This document shows positions 17,641 to 25,184 of a stretch of DNA of 64,000 bases, in pieces. Below the pieces are notes generated by a model. It was given only the letters and a program-made list of their open reading frames with translations. It did no database searches and had not been told where the DNA came from. The stretch comes from Cellulomonadaceae bacterium (lineage in GTDB: Bacteria; Actinomycetota; Actinomycetes; Actinomycetales; Cellulomonadaceae): the NCBI GenBank assembly GCA_031256435.1, contig JAIRQO010000009.1:1-64000 (forward strand), read 5' to 3'. Position 1 is the stretch's first letter. Each line of letters begins with the position of its first letter. A program made the translations under genes and the position numbers.

Positions 17641-18666
17641 ATGGCAAGGGAAGTCAGCAGAACGTTTGGCGAGATCAGAAGCATTAGTCAGGCAGATGAA
17701 CGTCTAAGTATGTGGGGAGAACGTGAGGATGCTATCTCACGCGTCGGTTCTTTCTCTCACGCTTGGGGCGACGCCAAGAGAGAAGGACGAAACCTCGGCG
17801 TGAAGTTTGATGAGGATGACAACGTGATTCTCGATGAGGAAGGCCAAATCGAGGATAGCGGAATCTCTATGAAGGAGATTGAAGAACGGCTCGATACAAG
17901 TCATATGTTTACAGTGACGGCGTTCACCGAGCCTGGAAAAAACTATGATGTTATTGAGGGACAAATGCCCCTTGATAACGATGACCAGACAACAAGGCTT
18001 ATTTGGGAACTTGACGAGTTTGGTTTAGAATACATTTCAGTTGATGGACTGTATCAGTTCGGTGGAGTAGGCGACCCGGACTTGGAGGATTCGTTCGCTG
18101 TATTCCTTCCCTTGTTTTTGTTTGACAGAGATAGACTTTTTGAGGTCGCTGAATATTTCCGAAGGGCATACACTCAGCAATCAGTGTTGATTCACGAAGC
18201 GGGAAAGAATAATCCTGCGTATTTGATATTTGGCAACAAGAGAATCACTGATGTTGGCTATCTCCATTCAGATCAAGAAATTGTCAATGCGCTAGAGGTA
18301 TGGAGCAAGCACAACGAGTCTCCTTATGCGTTCACACCCCCGGACTTTGAGAAGCCTAGAGTTTGGGGCGGCGAACCGGATTTTGAGCATAGAACCCCCA
18401 GCGATGATTTGGAAGGGCCGGAATACGATCCCAGAGACGACCCTGAGCATCCAGACTATGACCCTAACTTTGCCAGGTCAGGCGCAAGAAGGAAAGCATC
18501 CATAAACGAGATTCACAATCGTAGGATGCGCCATTGGGTTGCCGTAAAGCCTTATTCCTACAACCAAGCAATGATTAAGAGTTCTTACGACAGAAGAAAC
18601 AGGACAATGAAGGAACGTTTGCTAAAGTCTATCGCTCAGGACAGAAAAGCCGTCAGGCGCCCCTAG
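17641..18666 (+). CDS. Hypothetical protein, paralogue 1 of a tandem pair
   Basis: A 341-residue soluble protein, AT-richer than its surroundings. The start at 17641 follows AAGAAGGA. The first 28 residues (MAREVSRTFGEIRSISQADE) are nearly identical to those of the gene at 19056. The central block EDSFAVFLP..LFEVAEYFRRAYTQQSVLI is also shared. That block resembles the short DUF3293-type pattern (a ..SF.V.. strand followed by a helix and QxSVL), but I am not confident. The C-terminal 110 residues are Asp/Pro/Glu-rich and then basic. No enzyme motif is seen. Such proteins are often plasmid- or phage-derived. Confidence 0.7.
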   Translation: MAREVSRTFGEIRSISQADERLSMWGEREDAISRVGSFSHAWGDAKREGRNLGVKFDEDDNVILDEEGQIEDSGISMKEIEERLDTSHMFTVTAFTEPGKNYDVIEGQMPLDNDDQTTRLIWELDEFGLEYISVDGLYQFGGVGDPDLEDSFAVFLPLFLFDRDRLFEVAEYFRRAYTQQSVLIHEAGKNNPAYLIFGNKRITDVGYLHSDQEIVNALEVWSKHNESPYAFTPPDFEKPRVWGGEPDFEHRTPSDDLEGPEYDPRDDPEHPDYDPNFARSGARRKASINEIHNRRMRHWVAVKPYSYNQAMIKSSYDRRNRTMKERLLKSIAQDRKAVRRP

Positions 18667-18710
18667 CAAACCACCACCACAAGGAATGACAAATGTTCTT
18701 TACGGCACAC
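18667..18710 (+). pseudogene. Start of a lost third gene (remnant)
   Basis: After each paralogue comes AAGGAATG(A/T)CAAATGTTC with a start codon and good ribosome site. Here the frame MTNVLYGTPR ends after ten codons. After the second paralogue (about 20106) the frame MSNVHYGISHGHAQSYH stops after about 25 codons. The shared beginnings suggest that the duplicated unit once included the start of another small gene. Confidence 0.35.
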
Positions 18711-18807
18711 CAAGATGATAATGACGAGTCCGTTGCTGGCGGCAAATACGGTGATGAAGGCTGGACATGGCGACAACGGTTGGACACCTGACGGGGACAT
18801 GCTGCCC

Positions 18808-18938
18808 CTGTCATTCTGCGCAAGCGGAGCACCGTCGCAGAATCTCTGGTGGTTGAGCCAGGCGGCCCAGCGCCGACGGTCGAAACCCCTCCGCCCAGCA
18901 AGATTCTTCGAGGCCCTTCGGGCCCGGAGAATGACGGT
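18808..18938. repeat. Dispersed intergenic repeat, copy 2
   Basis: Same compound element as 17388-17522, starting GTCATTCTGCGCAAGCGGAG and ending with the hairpin ATTCTTCGAGGCCC-TTC-GGGCCCGGAGAAT. The stem differs from copy 1 but still pairs through a G-T wobble. About 75 further bases (18939-19020) remain similar to those after copy 1, so the whole block belongs to a tandem duplication. Confidence 0.75.
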
Positions 18939-19055
18939 TGGTAACGAGACTCCACTCAACACTCTGCCGCGGAGTACCGCGTAACCGATGAAAACTCGGC
19001 TACATAGGTGAAGGCCCACAACCACGTGGAGCCCAGACCAAGAAGGAACACGATA

Positions 19056-20096
19056 ATGGCAAGGGAAGTCGGCAGAACGTTTGGCGAAATCAGAAGCATT
19101 AGTCAAGCAGATGAACACCTGAGTATGTGGGGAGAACGCGAGGCAATCCCTACGCGCGTGGGGTCTTTCGCTCATGCGTGGACGCATCCACCCACGGACG
19201 TTGCGCCCCGCAAGCCTGTATGGCCCCAAAGCGCTTCAGAGGGTCCGCGAAAGCCACTCGGTCGCATCATCGAAGCCAGTACAATGCAGAGAATCTGGAA
19301 CATGATGGAAACACATCACATGTTCACGGTGTCGGCGTTCAGAAGCCTTCGCAAAACATACGAGGATACCGATGTGGAAGCGGGCCAGTATCAGGGAGAA
19401 CCCATTCCCGGAAACAAAGGCCTGGCCACAGATGACTACGGCAACCCACTTCCTGTGGAGGACCCAGACCGAGAGGCTGAGTATCAACTGAGCACCACCC
19501 TGCCGCTGGGGCACAAGGGTCGAGATGGTGTTTGGTTACCTGAGGAACCTCAACGTTCTCAACAGACACGTCCCAGCGCCCAAGAAGAATGGGATACCTC
19601 CCAGACCGAGGCACTCAAAGTTGAGTTGAATCAATGGAGAGCGTCACATGCCGAGGGCGACTTTGGCTATATTCCCATCGACGGAGGCTATCGTTATAAT
19701 GACGGAACTCCCACCACAGAGGATAGCTTCTGCGTATGGATCAACCCACGTGGTGATCTCGGAGACAAACTATTCGAAACAGCCGAATATTTCAGGTCTG
19801 CCTTCTACCAAGAATCTGTTCTTGTCACCATCGCCGGCAGAGTAAACGAGGCATGGCTCATGTTTGCTCATGGCGAAGAATATTCAGTAGGAACCCTAGA
19901 GGTGGTCACCGAACTTTCTGACGCGATCGAGTTTTGGTCGTCTCATAACAACAGGACGTATCGTTTTGCCAATGAACGTATGAGTAATTGGGACTACTAT
20001 CGGAAATTCGCCGTTGACAGCCAGGGGAAGGCGATGGAGACGTATTACGAGAAGCAGTATCGGGATCACCTGAAAAGGCGAGCTATTTTCCCTTAG
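19056..20096 (+). CDS. Hypothetical protein, paralogue 2 of a tandem pair
   Basis: A 346-residue paralogue of the gene at 17641. It shares the first 28 residues, the MFTVSAF.. segment and the block TEDSFCVWI..LFETAEYFRSAFYQESVLVTIAG. It differs by a long hydrophilic central insert (about 95-175) and has a shorter C-terminal tail. The start at 19056 follows AAGAAGGA. Function is unknown. The two copies have diverged strongly outside the shared blocks while their upstream DNA stays almost identical, which suggests gene conversion or selection on the leader. Confidence 0.7.
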   Translation: MAREVGRTFGEIRSISQADEHLSMWGEREAIPTRVGSFAHAWTHPPTDVAPRKPVWPQSASEGPRKPLGRIIEASTMQRIWNMMETHHMFTVSAFRSLRKTYEDTDVEAGQYQGEPIPGNKGLATDDYGNPLPVEDPDREAEYQLSTTLPLGHKGRDGVWLPEEPQRSQQTRPSAQEEWDTSQTEALKVELNQWRASHAEGDFGYIPIDGGYRYNDGTPTTEDSFCVWINPRGDLGDKLFETAEYFRSAFYQESVLVTIAGRVNEAWLMFAHGEEYSVGTLEVVTELSDAIEFWSSHNNRTYRFANERMSNWDYYRKFAVDSQGKAMETYYEKQYRDHLKRRAIFP

Positions 20097-20145
20097 AAGG
20101 AATGTCAAATGTTCATTACGGCATCTCTCACGGTCACGCCCAGTC

Positions 20146-20166
20146 ATACCATCGTGATGGTATACT
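20146..20166 (+). promoter_or_regulatory. Palindromic operator and -10 element of the MNT antitoxin gene
   Basis: A perfect palindrome ATACCATC-GT-GATGGTAT (20146-20163) overlaps the -10 hexamer TATACT (20161-20166). The GTG start is six bases after the hexamer, so transcription should begin at or next to the start codon and give a leaderless message. The HTH domain of the product is the natural ligand of the palindrome. Confidence 0.65.
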
Positions 20167-20172
20167 TGCCCG

Positions 20173-20664
20173 GTGTCTGGAGCCGCCTATCCCGTGAATT
20201 CCCTTGAGTTCGGCGTGTGGGTACGCACACGCCGTGAACTTCTGGGGATCACGCAGCAGGACCTGGCGCGCAGGGTTTCGATGCACCAACCTCACCTGTC
20301 TGCCATTGAAGCGGGCACGCGCACCGCGGGCCCATCTGTCCAATCCCGCCTCGTCGGCGCCCTCGAAGCCACCCCGTCACAGCTCCTTCCTGCAGCCACA
20401 GAGAGCCTGCTCCATCTCTTTGCTGATGACTTCACGTCCGTGAAGATTTTCGGTTCACCTGCCACTGGGTGTGACAACACTTCGTCGGATGTGGACATCC
20501 TCGCTGAACCCAAACCCGGCGTGAAGGTGGGCCTTCTCGCCAAGGCGCGCCTCACACGGCTTGCCGAAGCCATCCTCACTACCCGCGTTGACGTGGTGTT
20601 TGACTACGGCCGCCAGTCAACGGTTTTTGATGCCGTCCGGCGTGAGGCGGTGGCGTTAGCATGA
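20173..20664 (+). CDS. XRE-type HTH fused to MNT nucleotidyltransferase antitoxin
   Basis: A 163-residue protein. Residues 8-75 form a Cro/CI-type helix-turn-helix (LGITQQDLARRVSMHQPHLSAIEAGTR). Residues 85-163 form a minimal nucleotidyltransferase with FGSPATGCDNTSSDVDILAE, giving the GSx(n)DxD metal site. In HepT-MNT modules this enzyme neutralises the HEPN RNase by AMPylation. The downstream HepT gene overlaps by four bases (ATGA) but is frameshifted. The start is taken as GTG 20173 from the promoter position; no ribosome site is visible, consistent with leaderless translation. The palindrome upstream suggests autoregulation. Confidence 0.85.
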   Translation: MSGAAYPVNSLEFGVWVRTRRELLGITQQDLARRVSMHQPHLSAIEAGTRTAGPSVQSRLVGALEATPSQLLPAATESLLHLFADDFTSVKIFGSPATGCDNTSSDVDILAEPKPGVKVGLLAKARLTRLAEAILTTRVDVVFDYGRQSTVFDAVRREAVALA

Positions 20665-20998
20665 ACAACAACGCCAGAATCTCCCGATGCCTCGCTGACA
20701 TTCGGCGCGAAGTCCACGCGCTGAATTACATTGCTTCGCTCGGCCAGGACGCGTATTTCAGCGCTGACGATGCTGGCTTCACCCTGCGCCGGGCTCCCAG
20801 AAGTCTCTTGAAGTCATCACTGAAGCCACCAAGAGTCTGCCGGAATCGTTCAAGGAATCGCGTCCCACCGTGCCCTGGCGGGACATCTATGCGATGCGTA
20901 TTCTGCTGACTCACGTCTATGACGAGATCGACGACGATGCCGTTTGGGTTGCGGTCACCGTAGAGGCTCCCGAACTTCTTCGCCTCATCGCCGCATAG
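20661..20998 (+). pseudogene. HepT-like HEPN RNase toxin, frameshifted
   Basis: Frame one gives a HepT-like N-terminus (ISRCLADIRREVHALNYIAS...DAYFSADD). Near 20790-20805 homology moves to another frame: SQKSLEVITEATKSLPESF, VPWRDIYAMRILLTHVYDEID, ending at the TAG at 20996-20998. The HEPN RX4H motif is kept as RILLTH, and the downstream DIDxxxVW-like tail is kept. A one-base net indel explains the break. The toxin is therefore probably inactive, while its antitoxin is intact. A sequencing error is the alternative. Confidence 0.75.
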
Positions 20999-21022
20999 CC
21001 ATACCCCGGGCGGTTCCTCCCC

Positions 21023-21112
21023 CGTCATTCTGCGCGAGTCGAGCGCAGCGGCAGAAGCTCGGGCGGTTGAGCCAGTGAGCGAAGCGAGCGTCGGTCGATA
21101 CCCCCGCACCAC
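21023..21112. repeat. Dispersed intergenic repeat, copy 3
   Basis: Blocks GTCATTCTGCGCGAGTCGAG, GGTTGAGCCAGTGAGCGAAG and CGTCGGTCGATACCCCCGC. It lies between the broken HepT gene and the broken HTH gene. The terminal hairpin is missing. Confidence 0.65.
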
Positions 21113-21157
21113 TGCGGCCATGCCGCGCTCCGCATGCCCAGGGGTAATAATTCTGGC

Positions 21158-21729
21158 ATGGCATCATCGTTTGAGTGGCCCGTTGCTACGCCTTACGGTG
21201 CGCTGACCTGGCTCACGGGTATCAAGAGATCGAACCTGTCAGCCTGTCAGCCTATCGGCACGGAACCAAACCGATGTCACCCCAGGTAGCCGAGCGAATC
21301 ACGTTGGCTGGACAAGCGGGGGCTCGCTCCCCCATTGCTACTCACCACCTGGTCTGTTACCCGCAATTGGCTCTGGCGATCAAGCACTACATGCGGGACG
21401 ATCCGGTCCATTGCACGCGTCTGGTTGCCCAAACCGTGGCTCACCTCAGTGAACTGACGGACCCTGCGGATATTGCCGCCTTCCACCTCCGCCCGCCTAC
21501 CACAGGTGATCCTCATTGGAACAACCTGATCCGCGGCGTTGCGGCGCACACGTGGGCCACCTCCGGTCGTCGTGAATCTCTCAACTGGACACGCACCGCC
21601 GCCACAGCCACGAGTTTCTGGACCCCCGTTGAATCACCAGCATGGCGGAACTGGAACCTTGTCCAGACCCCCTCCGCACTGCGAGACCGTGGAGTCATTT
21701 ATCCCCGATCCTGGCTGGAGACCGTATGA
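21158..21729 (+). pseudogene. HTH regulator gene broken by an 8-bp duplication
   Basis: A frame from ATG 21158 reads MASSFEWPVATPYGALTWL TGIKRSNLSA and then shifts. TGTCAGCC is present twice in tandem (21237-21244 and 21245-21252). Removing one copy joins the frame to YRHGTKPMSPQVAERITLA and on through ALRDRGVIYPRSWLETV, stop at 21729. The joined N-terminus has an HTH look (..RSNLSAYRHGTKPMSP..). TAATAA at 21145 lies seven bases before the ATG, like a leaderless promoter. The gene overlaps the next by ATGA, so it was the regulator or antitoxin of a two-gene module. An alternative downstream start (GTG 21175) gives a 184-residue protein without the native N-terminus. Confidence 0.7.
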
Positions 21730-21872
21730 ACACCACCTTTAACCGCACGGATATTGAGGCGCTCCTGTCCGAGTTAGGCAGGCGGCTCGCCTCCAAGAAC
21801 CTCCACGGCGAGTCCGTGTCAATGACATCCCCACGGCAAGATTCTGCGAGGCACTACGGACCCGCAGAATGA
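21726..21872 (+). pseudogene. Truncated nucleotidyltransferase (DUF6036-like) fragment
   Basis: The 48-codon frame MNTTFNRTDIEALLSELGRRLASKNL is the typical first helix of DUF6036/AbiEii-like nucleotidyltransferases, which continue with a GG..DxD site. Here the frame runs into a copy of the dispersed repeat (21833-21872, ATTCTGCGAGGC...CCGCAGAAT) and stops. The catalytic part is gone. With the broken HTH gene just upstream (ATGA overlap), this is the remains of a toxin-antitoxin pair. Confidence 0.65.
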
Positions 21873-21997
21873 CAATTAGTGACGATCCCCCAACCACCCA
21901 GTCACTCTGCGCAAGGTAAACGGGGTAGCAAGGCCACCTGATCACTGGTTATGCTAGTTAATGGATAATTTCAGAAAACAGGCATACAATAGGTGGT

Positions 21998-22975
21998 ATG
22001 TGGATGGACGTGTTAGCAGATAACGGTGTCACGGTGGAGAACGTGGACGCGTCCTCAGTCTGTCTTCGTGTCTCTGAAACATCGGCGCATCGTCGATTAA
22101 TTCAACGAGACTACCCGTTAACGCCGGGGCACATTCCTCCCGTACCTCACGAACCTTCGCTCCTCGTGGTGCCTCGGCTCAGTGAGCGTGCGCTCACGGT
22201 CGCTCTTGACCGCGGGTGGGATGTTGTGACCGACGACGGCACGGTTCGAATCACGGTGGATGGCACTGTCCTTGGCGGCCATGCATCGGGTCCTCCCCCA
22301 GTCCTTCACCGGAAGCGTGGGCCGAGATCGTACGCCGCCCACACCATGGCACGCCAGTTGTTAGCTGGAGACGTGGCAACACAGAGCGTTTTCGCGGAAC
22401 GCAGCGGAGTTGGTCAGTCTCGGGTGTCCAGGGTGCTCTCCACACTCGTCGAAAATAGATTGATCACAAGGAACGGGAAGTCCTGGGCAGCCACTCACTG
22501 GCACACCCTTCTTGACTGGTGGCTCAATACCTACCCGGGCCCTGGCGGCACGGCGTCCTACTGGTATTCACTCGACCCTGTCACAGTTCAATCGGAAAAC
22601 GCATTGGGGGCGCTTGGCGATAACGCCGTGGTGTCAGGTGACATAGCCGCAGATCTGCTTGCCCCGTGGCGACGGCCCACCCGCGCCACCATTTATTCTC
22701 CCCAGGGAGCTAACCTTGCCGAGCATGGATTCACCCCTACTTCCAACCGAAGCGACGCCACCCTGACCCTCATCTCGCCGCGTGATGAAGGACTCTATCT
22801 ACCAGCCAGTTGGCGAGTAGGCAACACCAATCTTGCAGACCCTATCCAGGTTCTCTATGACATTCATCTGCACAACTCCGGCGATGCCTCAGACGCCGCC
22901 AAAACACTCGTCGAGGCTCTCATGGGACGGCACCGCCAACGCTGGCAACAAGCAACAGGAAACGACCATGACTAG
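21998..22975 (+). CDS. AbiEi-like winged-helix antitoxin/regulator
   Basis: A 325-residue protein with a winged-helix region at about 110-155 (QSVFAERSGVGQSRVSRVLSTLVENRLI) and a C-terminal region (VVSGDIAADLLAPWRRPTRATIY...DPIQVLYDIHLHNSGDASDAAKTL) like the effector part of AbiEi antitoxins. It overlaps the nucleotidyltransferase gene by eight bases (ATGACTAG), the usual order antitoxin then toxin in type IV AbiE systems. TACAAT (21985-21990) lies seven bases before the ATG and no good ribosome site is seen, so the message may be leaderless. Assignment is by architecture and context. Confidence 0.7.
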   Translation: MWMDVLADNGVTVENVDASSVCLRVSETSAHRRLIQRDYPLTPGHIPPVPHEPSLLVVPRLSERALTVALDRGWDVVTDDGTVRITVDGTVLGGHASGPPPVLHRKRGPRSYAAHTMARQLLAGDVATQSVFAERSGVGQSRVSRVLSTLVENRLITRNGKSWAATHWHTLLDWWLNTYPGPGGTASYWYSLDPVTVQSENALGALGDNAVVSGDIAADLLAPWRRPTRATIYSPQGANLAEHGFTPTSNRSDATLTLISPRDEGLYLPASWRVGNTNLADPIQVLYDIHLHNSGDASDAAKTLVEALMGRHRQRWQQATGNDHD

Positions 22976-23753
22976 GCAGCACATTCGCTCCACTTCACGC
23001 GCACAAGATGCCGGCTACATTGCGATGGCCGACTGTTCAACCCTCGTCGCACAACTCAACGTTGACTACCGCATTGTTGGGGGGCACATGGTCCAGTTGC
23101 TCGTTGACCACTATCAAGTCTCTGACGTGCCGGAGCGTGAAACTGCCGACGCTGACCTGGGGGCCGACTGGTCCGTGGTGAGCGATCCTCGCCTTCTTCC
23201 GGCTCTCCTCGGGATGGGGTACAAGCAGCGAGCGTCCAACAGATTCACGCGCAATCTGGGCGACGATGTTGTGGCCACCATCGACGTTCTGACAAAATCC
23301 ATGGAAGCTCGCCATGCTCCCAGCCGACAACATGGGGACCTGTTCATTGACGAGATTCCCGGCCTGGACTTGGCCCTGACCCAAGATCCGATGGTGATCG
23401 CTCTTTCCGTGGGCCTCACCACCGGCGCGCACCTAGACCTCAGCATTCGAATCCCTGGGCCGTTCCCTGCCTTGTGCCTCAAGGTGCTGTCCTACAAATC
23501 GCGCCTCGAACCGAAGGATGCCACTGATGTGTGGCGACTGCTAGCGGTGTGCCACGCTGCGGGCATTACCGCTTCAGATTGGCCCAAGCGAACAACCGCG
23601 AGGGACACAGCCGAAGCGTTGAAGAGTTTCCGCACCCCCAATTCCTCAGCGTTGCGTGCAGTCACCAATGACCGCTCCATCCAAACGCGCATCCGAGCAC
23701 TCGCCCAGGCCGTAGGCCCAGCCCCTGGGTTCATCAATCAATGGGCTCGCTGA
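22968..23753 (+). CDS. AbiEii-like nucleotidyltransferase toxin
   Basis: A 261-residue protein that looks like a nucleotidyltransferase: YRIVGGHMVQLLVDHY provides the GG(H/S) motif and RETADADLG the DxDxG pair, with a helical C-terminal domain (DATDVWRLLAVCHAAG). The start is ATG 22968, overlapping the regulator's stop. In AbiE systems such enzymes act as toxins by modifying RNA or nucleotides; here the role is inferred from the pair. It is the only intact nucleotidyltransferase module of the 20-24 kb cluster. Confidence 0.7.
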   Translation: MTRQHIRSTSRAQDAGYIAMADCSTLVAQLNVDYRIVGGHMVQLLVDHYQVSDVPERETADADLGADWSVVSDPRLLPALLGMGYKQRASNRFTRNLGDDVVATIDVLTKSMEARHAPSRQHGDLFIDEIPGLDLALTQDPMVIALSVGLTTGAHLDLSIRIPGPFPALCLKVLSYKSRLEPKDATDVWRLLAVCHAAGITASDWPKRTTARDTAEALKSFRTPNSSALRAVTNDRSIQTRIRALAQAVGPAPGFINQWAR

Positions 23754-23868
23754 GAGCCTCTTTCAGCATGGTTGCGCGTGGTGCACCATTTCGGTGAAGA
23801 GACTCCGCCCGCCGTGTTGCGCGTGCCGAGCGTAGCGGCAGAATCTGACCCCGCACCACACAGCACAC

Positions 23869-23978
23869 ATGCGATCTCATGTCCGCAAACCTGCGAACTC
23901 AGTTCAGCGTTTCTGCGATCTCATGTCCGCAAACCTGTGATCTAGACTCCGCGAATCTGCGATCTCGCCACACCTGTC
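23869..23978. repeat. Five contiguous 22-bp units (array B, orphan)
   Basis: Units at 23869, 23891, 23913, 23935 and 23957. Units 1 and 3 agree at 21 of 22 positions (TGCGATCTCATGTCCGCAAA); units 2, 4 and 5 keep CTG(C/T)GA(A/T)CT. The skeleton TG..ATCT.......GCAAA is the same as in array C (38101). No DUF4143 gene follows; the array sits in the 398-bp gap after the AbiE-like pair, mixed with dispersed-repeat fragments (23813-23848, 23973-24012). Confidence 0.75.
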
Positions 23979-24151
23979 ATTCTGCGCAAGCGAAGCGAAT
24001 TCCAGAATCTCCCACTGTGCTGGCCAATCCAAGCCACTCAGAGACACCCAGAGTGTTTACTTGTGTTTATTTATACACAAATGGATACCTGATGCTACCC
24101 AGCCCACTTCGGGTTGGACATGCCGCGTGCATCTAGGGTGCCAATAGCCCT

Positions 24152-24481
24152 CTATACGGCCGCGAGTTCGCGCTCAATCAGCATTCGAGCCCACTTCGAT
24201 ACGCTCACACCGGCGCTCTTTGCACGCTGGTGGACTTCCGCATTCGAGTCCACTGAAAGCACTACCTGAATCCGCGGCGAGTGGGCTCCGGACTCGGACA
24301 GAGACTTCCCACCCGGCCGAAGGTTTGGGTAACGCCGAGCGAGTTCGTCGGCCTCAGCATCCAGCGTAGCCTCGGTCACGCGCTGACCCGAGGAATCGTG
24401 AATCTCAACCTGGTTAAGGTCAATGTCAGACACTACTGACTCACCGGGAACATAGCGGTAACGGCTCAGATCAACAGTCAT
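24152..24481 (-). CDS. Ribbon-helix-helix-type antitoxin
   Basis: A 109-residue protein whose C-terminal 45 residues (SPRIQVVLSVDSNAEVHQRAKSAGVSVSKWARMLIERELAAV) have the strand-helix-helix pattern of CopG/MetJ-type DNA-binding domains. The acidic N-terminal part (SVVSDIDLNQVEIHDSSG) would wrap the toxin. The gene overlaps the upstream toxin gene by four bases (ATGA), with AAGGAGG inside the toxin's last codons. Toxin-first order is typical of BrnT/BrnA-type modules. Confidence 0.75.
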   Translation of the reverse strand: MTVDLSRYRYVPGESVVSDIDLNQVEIHDSSGQRVTEATLDAEADELARRYPNLRPGGKSLSESGAHSPRIQVVLSVDSNAEVHQRAKSAGVSVSKWARMLIERELAAV

Positions 24482-24768
24482 TTCTTTACCTCCTTAAGTG
24501 CCGTAGGAAACACATGCTTGATGACAACGAGGTTAGGGGCCTCCTCGGCCACAAAGCCAACGATGTGGAGTTCCACGCACCTGTCATCCCGAGCAGTCCA
24601 CTCAAGGTCCCCCTTCGCATCAAATGAAGGAGCCCCGGCATTGGCCAAAGCGGCCAGCGCATGCGCGCGACCAATCTTGTGCCGCCGAGACGACCTCGTG
24701 AAATAGAAGTCCCCTAGCCGAGTATGCACTACATCTTCGGAAAATGCAACGGGGCCTTCAGCCTCCAC
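24478..24768 (-). CDS. BrnT-like toxin
   Basis: A small protein with SSRRHKIGRAHALAALANAG, ...DDRCVELHIVGF and LVVIKHVFPTALKEVKK, a pattern seen in actinobacterial toxins related to BrnT-type RNases (H-K-I-x-x-A-H, D-D-R-x-x-E-L and I-x-H-x-x-P-T). The start is uncertain: GTG 24768 gives 96 residues; an in-frame GTG at 24729 removes 13. The antitoxin follows with a four-base overlap. The family call is from the pattern and gene order, not a search. Confidence 0.65.
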   Translation of the reverse strand: MEAEGPVAFSEDVVHTRLGDFYFTRSSRRHKIGRAHALAALANAGAPSFDAKGDLEWTARDDRCVELHIVGFVAEEAPNLVVIKHVFPTALKEVKK

Positions 24769-24835
24769 GGATCACATCCACAGCAGCGACCGACGCCGCC
24801 ACCCCAAGCCTGACGAAACATCGAAACTCCCACTC

Positions 24836-25042
24836 CCGTCATTCTGCGCAAGCGAAGCGAAGTCGCAGAATCTCGCCGGCGGGCGGTTGAACCAAGAGCC
24901 CCAGAATCTCGGGCGGTTGAGCCAGGCGCCACAGAATTATCCTCGGGCGGTTGAGCCAGTGAGCAAAGCAAGCGACGGTCGAAACCCCCGCCCCACTCCA
25001 CCCCGTCATTCTGCGCAGGCGAAGCGAAGTCGCAGAATCTTT
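24836..25042. repeat. Cluster of dispersed-repeat blocks in gap 24769-25184
   Basis: Two GTCATTCTGCGCAAGCGAAG-type blocks in direct orientation (24836 and 25006), with three GGCGGTTGA(G/A)CCA blocks between them and one CGACGGTCGAAACCCC block. The gap is 416 bp and holds no gene. It separates the toxin-antitoxin cluster from the end of the defence operon, so it may have served as recombination homology. Confidence 0.75.
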
Positions 25043-25184
25043 AGTGAATTGTGATGCAGTTGGTCCTATACTGGCGCATCTCCGTAACATCACAGCTGCC
25101 ACGGCAACGGTATTTCACGCTTGCACTGTTGAAAGGCTCGTGTATGCCAGTGGTCGGACAGTCTCACCATTGGACGCGACCACG

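Noticed and set aside
23869-23978. CRISPR array
   Set aside because: Units are contiguous with no spacers, the period is 22 bp, and no cas genes are in the window. The same holds for the arrays at 8382, 38101, 38324, 51973 and 54626.
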